Origin: Methanobacteriota archaeon
GTDB taxonomy: Archaea > Thermoplasmatota > Thermoplasmata > UBA10834
Assembly: GCA_020348345.1 (NCBI GenBank)
Contig: CP070748.1
Coordinates: forward strand, 1,629,682 to 1,693,681
DNA: 64,000 nucleotides
Reading direction: 5' to 3'
In this document: positions 50,725 through 58,503 of the stretch, in pieces
Numbering within the stretch: position 1 is the stretch's first letter
How the letters are laid out: the number at the start of each line of letters is the position of its first letter
Notes under the pieces: model-generated
Told to the model about the DNA's origin: nothing
The model's input: only the letters and a program-made list of their open reading frames with translations
Database searches by the model: none
Translations under genes and position numbers: made by a program

Positions 50725-51483
50725 TTGGAGGATATCCTGGTCGTGTACAAGGAGAAGCCGGACCTCACCGATCCCATATTGATAGAAGGTCTCCCAGGAG
50801 TTGGAAACGTTGGCAAGCTCGCGGCCGAACACCTCGTGGACCAGCTCAAAGCCGAGAAGTTCGTGGACATCTACTCGAAGTACTTCCCGCCGCAGGTCCT
50901 GGTGGACGATTCTGGCATCGTGAAGCTGGTGAACAACGAGATGTACTATGTCAAGAGGGACGGCGCCAAGCATGATATGATTGTGCTCATAGGTGATTAC
51001 CAGGGCCTCACTCCCGACGGGCAGTACGAGCTGGCTGATAGAATGCTCAAGATGGCTCAGGAGCTGGGAGTCAAGATGATTTTCACTCTCGGCGGCTACG
51101 GCCTGGGCAAACTGGTCGAGAAGCCGCGGGTTCTCGGGGCGGTGTCGCACGAGGATCTGGTGCCGAAGATGAAGGAGCTCGGCGTGACCTTCTCGAAGGG
51201 CGAGCCCGGAAGTGGCATCGTGGGCGCCAGCGGCCTTCTCCTTGGGCTCGGGAAGGTCTACGGCATGCGAAGCGTGTGCCTGATGGGAGAGACCTCGGGA
51301 TACTTCGTCGACCCAAAAGCGGCTCAGGCTGTGCTGGAGGTGTTGTCGAAGGTGCTGGAGGTCGAGCTTGACTTTTCCGATCTGGAGGACAAAGCCGAGC
51401 AGATAGACCTCTTGACCTCGAAGCTGAAGGATACAGAACCGCAGCAGGAGCCGAGGAAGGAGGATCTGGGATACATCGGCTGA
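50725..51483 (+). CDS. PAC2 family proteasome assembly chaperone-like protein
   Basis: This 252-residue protein has the PAC2 pattern: ILIEGLPGVGNVGKLAAEHLVDQL at the start, VLIGDYQGLTPDGQYELADRML, and FTLGGYGLG with GIVGASGLLLGLG. In eukaryotes the related proteins assist proteasome alpha-ring assembly; the archaeal role is less defined. The TTG start at 50725 follows the nop10 stop by one base, and its upstream GGGGGCGG could serve as a weak ribosome-binding site. Confidence 0.9.
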   Translation: MEDILVVYKEKPDLTDPILIEGLPGVGNVGKLAAEHLVDQLKAEKFVDIYSKYFPPQVLVDDSGIVKLVNNEMYYVKRDGAKHDMIVLIGDYQGLTPDGQYELADRMLKMAQELGVKMIFTLGGYGLGKLVEKPRVLGAVSHEDLVPKMKELGVTFSKGEPGSGIVGASGLLLGLGKVYGMRSVCLMGETSGYFVDPKAAQAVLEVLSKVLEVELDFSDLEDKAEQIDLLTSKLKDTEPQQEPRKEDLGYIG

Positions 51484-51519
51484 TCCAAGGCGCAGGGCAT
51501 TGCCTGTCCCGTCAATAAT

Positions 51520-51526
51520 AAAAAAA
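51520..51526 (-). terminator. Oligo-T terminator after the RHH regulator gene
   Basis: On the minus strand this is a run of seven T residues (in CCTATTTTTTTATTATT), about 70 bases after the stop of the RHH gene. Archaeal transcription commonly ends at such T-runs. Confidence 0.5.
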
Positions 51527-51596
51527 TAGGGGGGAGGTAATCCTAACCAGTGAGTCGAGGAATAAAGTAGTTAGAGTGCATCCCATCCCGTTCTGA

Positions 51597-51839
51597 CTAC
51601 TTCTTCAGATATTCTTCCTCGTACGCTTTGATTGTGGCGAGTGTCTGCTCCGCGTGCTCGAACTTCTTCATCCTGTCCACCACCAGTTCGAGACGCGAGT
51701 ATATCAGGTCTCTTATTGCGGATCGTATGGCTTCCGAGCGCGAGGGAAAATCGTCGATCTCAACCAGGAAGTCGAGGGCGCGCAGATGCCTCTCCGGTAT
51801 GCGGATTGTTATCTTCTCGCTCTCACGTTCCATTGACAT
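51597..51839 (-). CDS. Ribbon-helix-helix (CopG-like) DNA-binding protein
   Basis: This 80-residue protein has an RHH domain: strand EKITIRIPERHLRALD, helix FLVEIDDFPSRSEAIRSAIRDLI. The FPSRSEAIR motif is the hallmark. A helical tail of about 30 residues follows. It resembles the small archaeal RHH regulators, including the CdrS type involved in cell division, but I cannot name the target. A minus-strand TATA element (TTTTATAAGG) lies at about 51914-51923. An inverted repeat lies about 160 bases upstream. Confidence 0.88.
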   Translation of the reverse strand: MSMERESEKITIRIPERHLRALDFLVEIDDFPSRSEAIRSAIRDLIYSRLELVVDRMKKFEHAEQTLATIKAYEEEYLKK

Positions 51840-51996
51840 TCGCCCCGCGTGCCAAGCGCTGTTTCCCCGACAGCCTTTGTACCTCTTTTGCCTTACACCC
51901 GTCGGACAAACACCTTATAAAATTGTATATATATAAAACTTAGGTCTATTAACGTCGCTGAGTGTAAAAGGCGTGTTGTTGCCCACATCGGCTTTC

Positions 51997-52014
51997 TTCG
52001 GATTACAATCCGAA
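51997..52014. repeat. Perfect 8-bp inverted repeat upstream of tRNA-Tyr
   Basis: TTCGGATTACAATCCGAA is an 8-bp inverted repeat with a 2-bp centre. It sits directly before the TATA box TTTATATAAA (52021-52030) of the tRNA-Tyr gene. It may be an operator, possibly for the divergent RHH protein, or the end of a short transcript. Confidence 0.5.
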
Positions 52015-52020
52015 AAACGA

Positions 52021-52030
52021 TTTATATAAA
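52021..52030 (+). promoter_or_regulatory. TATA box of tRNA-Tyr
   Basis: TTTATATAAA is a near-consensus archaeal TATA box about 45-55 bases before the 5' end of the tRNA. Confidence 0.6.
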
Positions 52031-52074
52031 TTGCATGATAGGGTGGTTTGCATCGTCGTCCGTGTTGCATCAGA

Positions 52075-52187
52075 CCCGACTTAGCTCAGACTGGCTAGAG
52101 CGGCTGACTGTAGTGTGGAAATCGGTACGACCGATCTCAGTCGCTGAAATCAGCAGGTCCCCGGTTCAAATCCGGGAGTCGGGACCA
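52075..52187 (+). tRNA. tRNA-Tyr (GTA) with a 35-nt intron
   Basis: The acceptor stem CCCGACT (52075-52081) pairs with AGTCGGG (52177-52183). The D stem is GCTC/GAGC, and the anticodon stem is GCTGA (52103-52107) with TCAGC (52150-52154). The anticodon GTA is at 52110-52112. The T arm is CCCGG-TTCAAAT-CCGGG. The intron, 52114-52148, sits at the standard 37/38 position and contains the hairpin ATCGGT-ACG-ACCGAT. The terminal CCA is encoded (52185-52187), unlike in tRNA-Pro of this window. Confidence 0.95.
52114..52148 (+). other. Intron of tRNA-Tyr
   Basis: These 35 bases interrupt the anticodon loop between nucleotides 37 and 38, the canonical archaeal position. The internal 6-bp hairpin and the flanking pairing are consistent with a bulge-helix-bulge substrate for the splicing endonuclease. 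Confidence 0.85.
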
Positions 52188-52211
52188 TCCATAGACAGCG
52201 CTATTTGCTAC

Positions 52212-53540
52212 TCATTGGCCAAGGCTTCTCCAGGCGTGTATGCCATCGCGCGTCACGACCTCCTTGTTCTTTTCCAGCACCGCCATGTCCTTGTCATCGA
52301 ACGCTCTCGGATCGACCGCGATGATCAGCTTCGTGGAACAGGCCATGGCGGTCTCGGTCCACCTCTCGACTGCATTGAGCACCCGGGCGAAATCGTTGCT
52401 TGTTACCAGATATTCGACGCCGTCGACGAGCACGATGCCGTTGTCCGATCGTTCCATGAAACCCACGAGCATGTCGGTCAAGAGGCTCAGCTTCGCCGGG
52501 TCGAGGTTGTCCTCTCCGGGAACGGTCGAAAGCCAAATGATCGGCGTGGTCTGGAGATATAGATTGGACCTGAGATCGTTCGGGTATCTCCGCGTTACGA
52601 TTAGTCCCTGGGTCCTGCTGGTGTACTTGGAGCATTGCCTGCAGGGGCAAGGCAGTCCGCAAGAGCCGCAATCGAGGCTCTCGCACGGGAAGCTCTCGTC
52701 GTCTTCGCAGTCGAAGCATCTGCCTCTCAGGATGTCCACGAACATCTCGAACGAGACGTCAGGCTTCTCCTCCTCCACGAGATAGACTCTCCGATGGAGC
52801 AGCTCGTACGATGCCTTCGAGCTTGACAATGCGGTCTCGATCTTGGGCTCCCTGAGCACCATTTGGCCTCTGGCAATAGAAATCGCGAAGATCAGACCGG
52901 CCACCGCGATGCCTGCAACGATCGAAATGGACGACGCAGACAGTTCGCCGGTGCTCAGCCTCCCACCATCATCTCCGAAGAGATAAGGCACGGTGCTTGC
53001 TGCAAACACCCAGAGGCCTGAAAGGTAGATGAGTCCAGACCTCTGTTGTGTCATGCTTGACTGGCTCCTGGAACCGACTATGAATATCATCGCGATGAGC
53101 ATCATCGCTGCCGGATACAGTACCATGAGGTTGGTGCCGAACGATGAGAGGCTGACGCGGTCGTCGACCTCGATGTTGACGAGCGAGCCAAGCGCAACCG
53201 CGGTGACGATTCCCGCGAGCATGAACCAGCCGTAGACATTGGGCGGCCTGAGCTCGACTCTGCGCTCCAAAGGGAACACGATGGCGAGCTGCCAGAGAAA
53301 GGTCTCGCATAGCAGGATGGAGAACACAAAGGTTCGGCCGACGGTCTGGGCGATCTCGGCCTGAGTCGGCTCCACAAGAGGATACATGGCCCCGGTGATG
53401 AGCGCAATGAACGCGCTCGACATCGCTAATAAAAAGAGCATCGCCGCGCTGGACTTGGGATTCGACATGAGGGCAAGAAATCCCGCGCCCAGACAAACCG
53501 ATCCTGCGATGAGCGACGCAATCCACAGTACCGCTACCAT
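52212..53540 (-). CDS. Membrane sensor protein with a DUF835 domain
   Basis: This 442-residue protein has about seven N-terminal membrane helices (residues 1-240), a short linker helix, and a cysteine-rich patch (CFDCEDDESFPC then CGSCGLPCPCRQC) near residues 285-315 that may bind metal. A C-terminal DUF835 domain follows (LLTDMLVGFMERSDNGIVLVDG...). DUF835 is common in archaeal signalling proteins and is often coupled to response regulators. A CheY gene lies about 80 bases upstream on the same strand. No kinase domain is visible. Confidence 0.8.
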   Translation of the reverse strand: MVAVLWIASLIAGSVCLGAGFLALMSNPKSSAAMLFLLAMSSAFIALITGAMYPLVEPTQAEIAQTVGRTFVFSILLCETFLWQLAIVFPLERRVELRPPNVYGWFMLAGIVTAVALGSLVNIEVDDRVSLSSFGTNLMVLYPAAMMLIAMIFIVGSRSQSSMTQQRSGLIYLSGLWVFAASTVPYLFGDDGGRLSTGELSASSISIVAGIAVAGLIFAISIARGQMVLREPKIETALSSSKASYELLHRRVYLVEEEKPDVSFEMFVDILRGRCFDCEDDESFPCESLDCGSCGLPCPCRQCSKYTSRTQGLIVTRRYPNDLRSNLYLQTTPIIWLSTVPGEDNLDPAKLSLLTDMLVGFMERSDNGIVLVDGVEYLVTSNDFARVLNAVERWTETAMACSTKLIIAVDPRAFDDKDMAVLEKNKEVVTRDGIHAWRSLGQ

Positions 53541-53618
53541 AGCCCTGCAACCTCATTGTGGAGTCGCGGGTCGAAAAGAATCGCGTTCCTGAACTCGCTC
53601 GGTGGCCGTTTTGCACCA

Positions 53619-53981
53619 TCAATGGGTCGTCGCCGCTCTCACGGATTCCAGCAGCCGCTCGACCTGGAAGGGCTTCGCGACGAAGTCTATTGCACCCGCT
53701 CGCATGGCCTCCTTTCTCAGAGCCTCTTTGACGAGGGCGCTCACGACGATTATCTTGGCGCTCGAATCTAGCTCTATGATCTTTGTAATCGCTGATAGGC
53801 CGTCCATCCCCGGCATGAGTATGTCCATCAATACGATGTCCGGCTTGAGCGCCTTGTACTTCTCAATCGCCTCCAAACCATTGGCCGCTTCCCCGACGAT
53901 TTCATGGTCATGGCTCTCGAGTATGTCACGGATCATCTCGCGGATGAATGGTGCATCCTCGACAATCAGTACCGTCGCCAT
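53619..53981 (-). CDS. CheY-like response regulator receiver protein
   Basis: This 120-residue single receiver domain has VEDAPFIREM (acid pocket), the phospho-Asp in DIVLMDILMPGMDG, the Ser in IIVVSALVKEA and the Lys in FVAKPFQVERLL. No output domain is attached. It is followed on the same strand by the DUF835 membrane sensor, so the two probably belong to one signalling pathway. Confidence 0.93.
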   Translation of the reverse strand: MATVLIVEDAPFIREMIRDILESHDHEIVGEAANGLEAIEKYKALKPDIVLMDILMPGMDGLSAITKIIELDSSAKIIVVSALVKEALRKEAMRAGAIDFVAKPFQVERLLESVRAATTH

Positions 53982-54324
53982 CCTTAAGCCCTACCTGTCC
54001 ACGTGACCCACAGCTGCATCCCTTCAACCGCAGACAAACATAGTTAAACGAATCCGTGCATATATAAGTTGGCCATTGCAATTTTCAAGCGCTGCACCGA
54101 TGCTTGGTCGATGATCAGACGGTTCGTTTCTTGTGTCGCGGCGACCCCAATCATCACACTCCGGGCCGCCTGCTCGCCGCTGCAAGAGCGCGGACGGCGG
54201 ACGCAAATGCCTTCGGCATTTCGTCTGACGATTGAGCGGCTCATACCAGACTTCACAACAAATATATACTACGAACCGCATTAGTCATAATCGTCTGACA
54301 TTTGTCGGACTCTAGGGATGGGCA
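53982..54324 (+). other. Gene-poor stretch with a promoter and strong hairpins (candidate ncRNA)
   Basis: A good TATA box (TATATAAG, 54061-54068) predicts a plus-strand transcript from about 54090, but no matching reading frame follows. Downstream are a stem CCGCC/GGCGG (about 54161-54200) containing GCTC/GAGC. A stronger hairpin pairs GACG and AAATGCC (54200-54203, 54205-54211) with GGCATTT and CGTC (54215-54225). A second TATA-like ATATATACT (54260-54268) precedes the next gene. A small RNA of about 150 nt is the simplest explanation. A 66-codon minus-strand frame (54047-54244) also exists but is unconvincing. Confidence 0.4.
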
Positions 54325-55602
54325 ATGGCACTGGGCATACGCAGGCAGTCCGCTCAAGAGAACAGCCCACCTCAGGAGGAGAGGGGCGTTCCGTACAGGC
54401 TGGCGTCTTACGAGCACGACAACGAGGGCAAGAGGTTCAAGTCGAGCGAAGTCGTTTACAGTTTCTGGAGCGCCGCGAAGTACACCTTGGTGCTCTCAAT
54501 CATTCTGTGGTGGTTGCCTCTTTTCGGCCAGATGATAGCTGGATACGTCGGCGGCCGAAGAGCGGGTGGGCCATGGAAGGGGGTGGCAGCCTCGATACTG
54601 CCGGTTGTCTGTCTGTACGTAGTCGTCACGGGCTTCGACAGTGGCTTCTTCCCTTCCCACGTGATGGGCGTCGCGATAGCACCAGCAGCCGTGGCAGCAT
54701 CCTTGGGCGAGAGTATCCCGCTGATCTCGCCGTACATTCAGTTCTCATCCGAGTATGTCGGCTCTTTTGTGGATGCGCTAGCAGGCTCCAGCCCCTACGG
54801 CATTAACACGTACATCGTGACGGTGGCCTTCGCCTACGTTGGCGGAATCCTCGCTGAGCAGAGTCGCCGCGAGATCGAGTACACCTCCGGCGCGGTGATG
54901 CACAACACAACTGTGCTGATGGCGGACAACCAGCAGCGTCAGCCGCAAGGGCTTCATCCGTATCCCGCTCCTGCAAGGCCTGGTCTTGCACACATGATTG
55001 CCTCACACATGCCGTGGGCGCACCTGCATCACGGAGATCATTCGCATCAGCATGTATACGCATTGCCTCCTGCACGCGCGGACGGATGGGAGTGCGCGGC
55101 GGCAGGATCGATCGATAGCCGCTCGGGTCAGGCGCGGGAGGAAGCTCCTGAGATCATCGGGCCCAATCGCAAGCGGTCAAGCCGCAAGGGCCCCGATTCA
55201 AGGCAGGCAAGAAGGAAGGGTCAGAAGGGCCGTCATCGAGCCAGCAAGGATCCCTGGCAGAGGGCGGAGCGGAGGGTGAGGCAGCCCTACTCATCCGCCA
55301 AGCGATTCGCTTCAGGATACGAAACGACCAATTCCACTGCAAAAAGAAGAAGGAGGAGCAAGACGCCCAAGGGTGCAGAGCGAAGCCGTGAGAGATTCGC
55401 CCCTGAGAGCACGCGATCAGTCAAACGGACGAGAAGAAAGATCGACAGAGAATGGAGCGATCATCATCGCACCGATCATGCCCCCTTGAGGTCGATGGAG
55501 TTCTACGACGACGAGGACGGTATCACGGAGGGGGCGGCTGAGCGCGCTCGCAGCAGCTCAAGGCACTCTGCTCCCAGGTCGAAGCGCTGGGACACCATCT
55601 GA
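54325..55602 (+). CDS. Membrane protein with a His-rich patch and a long basic tail
   Basis: This 425-residue protein has a polar N-terminus, then three to four hydrophobic helices (about residues 50-190) including the glycine-rich FGQMIAGYVGGRRAGG. A His-rich segment (HLHHGDHSHQH) near residues 234-244 could bind metal. The last 170 residues are strongly basic and low in complexity (Arg, Lys, Ser), predicted to be disordered, and could bind DNA, RNA or acidic lipids. I do not recognise a family for the whole protein. The gene stands alone between the CheY/DUF835 pair and TFS. Confidence 0.75.
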   Translation: MALGIRRQSAQENSPPQEERGVPYRLASYEHDNEGKRFKSSEVVYSFWSAAKYTLVLSIILWWLPLFGQMIAGYVGGRRAGGPWKGVAASILPVVCLYVVVTGFDSGFFPSHVMGVAIAPAAVAASLGESIPLISPYIQFSSEYVGSFVDALAGSSPYGINTYIVTVAFAYVGGILAEQSRREIEYTSGAVMHNTTVLMADNQQRQPQGLHPYPAPARPGLAHMIASHMPWAHLHHGDHSHQHVYALPPARADGWECAAAGSIDSRSGQAREEAPEIIGPNRKRSSRKGPDSRQARRKGQKGRHRASKDPWQRAERRVRQPYSSAKRFASGYETTNSTAKRRRRSKTPKGAERSRERFAPESTRSVKRTRRKIDREWSDHHRTDHAPLRSMEFYDDEDGITEGAAERARSSSRHSAPRSKRWDTI

Positions 55603-55739
55603 TCGATTGGTGGCTGTCTGTTGCATATCGTACGACGCTTGCGGGAGGCGAAGCTATTTATCTGACGAAACATTCGCCAGACGAGAGGCCCGGGCTCGCG
55701 ATAGGCTTCGCGACCACCGCGCCCTTGAGGCTGGAGTCT

Positions 55740-56045
55740 ATGTTCTGCCCCAAATGCAAGTGTTTGTTGTATCCGAAAGACGATATGTTGATTTGCAGGA
55801 AATGCGGCGCAGCCTATGACCCGTCCAGCGCCCAGAAGCCGGAGGTCATCACCCACCGAGCTCGCGACCGCGAAATGGCGGTCCTCGAGGAGATCTCGGG
55901 CACTCTGCCCACCGCCGATGTCGAATGCCCTTCGTGCGGACACGGAAAGGCGTATTGGGTTCTCAGACAGACGCGGGCCGCGGATGAGCCTGAGACTAGG
56001 ATATTCAGATGCGTTAATTGCTCCCATTCGTGGCGCGAGTACTAG
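55740..56045 (+). CDS. tfs: Transcription factor S (TFIIS-like, archaeal TFS)
   Basis: This 101-residue protein has an N-terminal zinc ribbon (CPKCKCLLYPKDDMLICRKCG) and a C-terminal zinc ribbon (CPSCGHGKAYWVLRQTRAADEPETRIFRCVNC) with the Cys pattern of RPB9/TFIIS. The usual catalytic RSxDE acidic pair is represented by R-AADEPE. It stimulates RNA cleavage by backtracked RNA polymerase. The ATG at 55740 gives the family start MFCPKC. Confidence 0.93.
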   Translation: MFCPKCKCLLYPKDDMLICRKCGAAYDPSSAQKPEVITHRARDREMAVLEEISGTLPTADVECPSCGHGKAYWVLRQTRAADEPETRIFRCVNCSHSWREY

Positions 56046-56114
56046 TGCGCTGGATGGATGCGCAAAGCTTTTTAAAATACTGAAGGGTTACAGGTAGGTA
56101 CGGAAGGGGGGTCA

Positions 56115-56855
56115 ATGTTTCAGGCGAGAGCCAGGGCCGAAATACTCAAGGAAGTCGTCAATGTAGTCTCGACCCTTGTCGACGAGGCGAAATTCACCGT
56201 GAATGCAGATGGATTGACGTTGCGCGCGGTCGACCCAGCCCACATTGCCATGGTCGATCTAAGCCTCGCCAAGGACGCCTTCGAGGAGTTCAAGGCGGAC
56301 GAGAGCGAGATCGGCATTGACATAGACAAACTCGGCCAGTTTCTCAAGCTGGCGAGGGGCGATGACTTGGTAGACCTGAAGCACGACGAGGAGAAGAGGA
56401 AGCTCAAGATAGTCGTCGGCGACATAACCAGACACATGAGCCTGATCGACACCACTGGCATGAGCGATCCCAAGGTCCCCAACCTGGAGCTGCCTGCGAC
56501 GGTGACGGTTCGGTCAGACGACCTCCTGCAGGGCATAAGGGCGAGCGAGACCGTCTCGGACCACATAGCGCTCGTCGCAAGCCCGGACGGATTCGAGATG
56601 AGCTGTGAGGGCGATATGGACCAGGTCCACTGGAAGAAGGCCAAGAAAGACCTTGGAGTACTCGAAACACCAAGCGCTGTAAGGAGCCTGTTCCCCTTGG
56701 AGTATTTCTCCAACATGCTGAAGTCCGTCTCCTCGGGCAGTGCGGTCACGATGCACCTTGGCAGCGATTATCCAGTTCGCATGGAGTTCAAGATCGCTAG
56801 CGACAAAGGCGAAGTGAGATATCTTCTCGCCCCGAGGATTGAGAGCAACGATTGA
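56115..56855 (+). CDS. pcn: DNA polymerase sliding clamp (PCNA)
   Basis: This 246-residue protein has the PCNA fold: start MFQARARAEILKEVVNVVSTLVDEAKF, GLTLRAVDPAHIAMVDLSL, the interdomain connector VPNLELPATVTV, and the C-terminal VRMEFKIASDKGEVRYLLAPRIE. It forms the homotrimeric ring that tethers polymerase and other PIP-box proteins. The purine-rich GGAAGGGGGG before the ATG may serve as the ribosome-binding site. It follows TFS closely, a recurrent archaeal pairing. Confidence 0.97.
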   Translation: MFQARARAEILKEVVNVVSTLVDEAKFTVNADGLTLRAVDPAHIAMVDLSLAKDAFEEFKADESEIGIDIDKLGQFLKLARGDDLVDLKHDEEKRKLKIVVGDITRHMSLIDTTGMSDPKVPNLELPATVTVRSDDLLQGIRASETVSDHIALVASPDGFEMSCEGDMDQVHWKKAKKDLGVLETPSAVRSLFPLEYFSNMLKSVSSGSAVTMHLGSDYPVRMEFKIASDKGEVRYLLAPRIESND

Positions 56856-56943
56856 AGCGGTGGTCGCGAGCAATGGAGGGCGCTATGTCGCTCGGAAATG
56901 TCCGTTCTTCTGCAGTCGAGCGGGACGACCAGGCTGATGTTCT

Positions 56944-57570
56944 ATGAATAGGCTCAGAATAGGGGTTTTGGCATCGGGTGGCGGCACCAATCTTCAGGTG
57001 ATCATCGACTCGTGCGAGCGCGGGGAGGTGGATGGGGATGTCGTCGTGGTTGTATCCAACGTTCCGGACGCATATGCGCTCGTCAGGGCGGAGAAGCACG
57101 GCATCGCTGCGTACTGCTTTCCGCACGAGGGCATGACGAGGGAGCAGCACGAAGCCGACATAATCGAATGCCTGGAGAAACACAAGGTCGACCTCGTATG
57201 CCTCGCCGGCTACCTCAGGATGCTCACACCTCGCATGATCGACAGATATTCTGGGAGAATACTCAACACGCATCCTGCGCTGCTCCCATCGTTCGGTGGC
57301 AAGGGAATGCACGGGCTCAACGTCCACGCAGCGGTTCTCGATTACGGCGTTAAGGTGACGGGATGCACCATTCACGTAGTAACCCTGGAAGTGGACGGAG
57401 GCCCTATCGTCCTACAGAAGGCCGTGCCCGTGCTTGAGGATGATACGCCGGAGACGCTGCAGGCCAGGGTGTTGAAGGAGGAGCACAAGCTGTACCCCAG
57501 GGCGCTGCAGCTGTTCGCCGAAGGCAAGGTCAAGGTCGAGGGCCGACGGGCCAGAATACTCGGCACATGA
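56944..57570 (+). CDS. purN: Phosphoribosylglycinamide formyltransferase (PurN)
   Basis: This 208-residue enzyme transfers the formyl group from 10-formyl-THF (or an equivalent) to GAR. LASGGGTNLQVIIDSC binds the substrate phosphate. CLAGYLRMLTPRMIDRYSGRILNTHPALLPSF holds the catalytic Asn-His region, and GVKVTGCTIHVV completes the site. It starts about 90 bases after PCNA and probably has its own promoter. Confidence 0.95.
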   Translation: MNRLRIGVLASGGGTNLQVIIDSCERGEVDGDVVVVVSNVPDAYALVRAEKHGIAAYCFPHEGMTREQHEADIIECLEKHKVDLVCLAGYLRMLTPRMIDRYSGRILNTHPALLPSFGGKGMHGLNVHAAVLDYGVKVTGCTIHVVTLEVDGGPIVLQKAVPVLEDDTPETLQARVLKEEHKLYPRALQLFAEGKVKVEGRRARILGT

Positions 57571-57663
57571 TCGGCAGTCGCATGCTCCTCTTTCGAATAA
57601 GTTTAAACTAGTGTGACCGGTATCTCGCTCTTGAACCGACCGCGCAGGAGGGGGAATGACACC

Positions 57664-58503
57664 TTGGAGATCTACGATGGAGAATTCATAAGCGAGCTGG
57701 AATCGATTGCACGCAGGGTTCGCGCACACGCCGTCACGATGATCTATCAGGCTGGTTCAGGCCATCCGGGTGGCTCACTATCGGCGGTGGACATCCTTGT
57801 GGCGATGTACTTCCACCTCATGAAGCACGACCCCAAACGGCCTGATTGGCCTGAAAGGGATCGGTTCGTTCTGAGCAAGGGACACGGCGCGCCCGCGCTC
57901 TACGCCGCGCTCGCCGAGGCGGGCTACCTGCCAGTGGCCGAGCTCGAGTCGCTGAGGAAGATGGGCAGCAGGCTTCAGGGACATCCATGCATGCGCAAGA
58001 CTCCTGGCGTCGAGATGTCCACTGGATCTCTGGGACATGGCCTCGCAGCGGGTAATGGAATGGCGCTCGCGGCGAAGCTGGATCGCAAGCTGTACAGGAT
58101 ATTCGTCCTCTGCGGAGATGGCGAGATGGATGTCGGCGAGACCTGGGAGGCTGCCATGCTCGCATCGCACTACAAGCTTGACAACATAACGATGTTCCTG
58201 GACAGAAATAAGCTCCAGCTCGACGGACCTACAGAGAAGATCATGTCCCTCGAACCTCTGGCGGACAAATGGAAGGCCTTCGGCTGGCACGTGATCGAGA
58301 TAGACGGCCACAACATGAAGGAGATAATCCAGGCTACGAATGAAGCGAGGAGCATCAAGGGGAGGCCGACAGCGATAATCTGCCACACGATCAAGGGGAA
58401 GGGCGTCAGCTTCATGGAAGGCTCGCTGCATTTCCATGGCAAAGCCCCGAACGACGATGAGTACAAGCAGGCCATGAGAGAGCTGGGGGTGGCGCCAGAA
58501 TGA
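57664..58503 (+). CDS. Transketolase N-terminal subunit
   Basis: This protein of about 279 residues is the thiamine-diphosphate-binding half of a split transketolase: QAGSGHPGGSLSAVDILVAMY, FVLSKGHGAPALYA, LCGDGEMDVGETWEA and the DRNKLQLDGPT segment are conserved. Split transketolases are usual in archaea. I use the TTG at 57664, about nine bases after GGAGGGGG; a GTG at 57613 is the alternative. It overlaps the C-terminal subunit gene (ATGA). Confidence 0.95.
   Translation: MEIYDGEFISELESIARRVRAHAVTMIYQAGSGHPGGSLSAVDILVAMYFHLMKHDPKRPDWPERDRFVLSKGHGAPALYAALAEAGYLPVAELESLRKMGSRLQGHPCMRKTPGVEMSTGSLGHGLAAGNGMALAAKLDRKLYRIFVLCGDGEMDVGETWEAAMLASHYKLDNITMFLDRNKLQLDGPTEKIMSLEPLADKWKAFGWHVIEIDGHNMKEIIQATNEARSIKGRPTAIICHTIKGKGVSFMEGSLHFHGKAPNDDEYKQAMRELGVAPE

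Noticed and set aside
54047-54244. 66-codon minus-strand frame with a TATA element in front
   Set aside because: The sequence is Arg-rich without a fold pattern, and the region has strong RNA hairpins and a plus-strand promoter. It was left as a possible alternative in the ncRNA entry.
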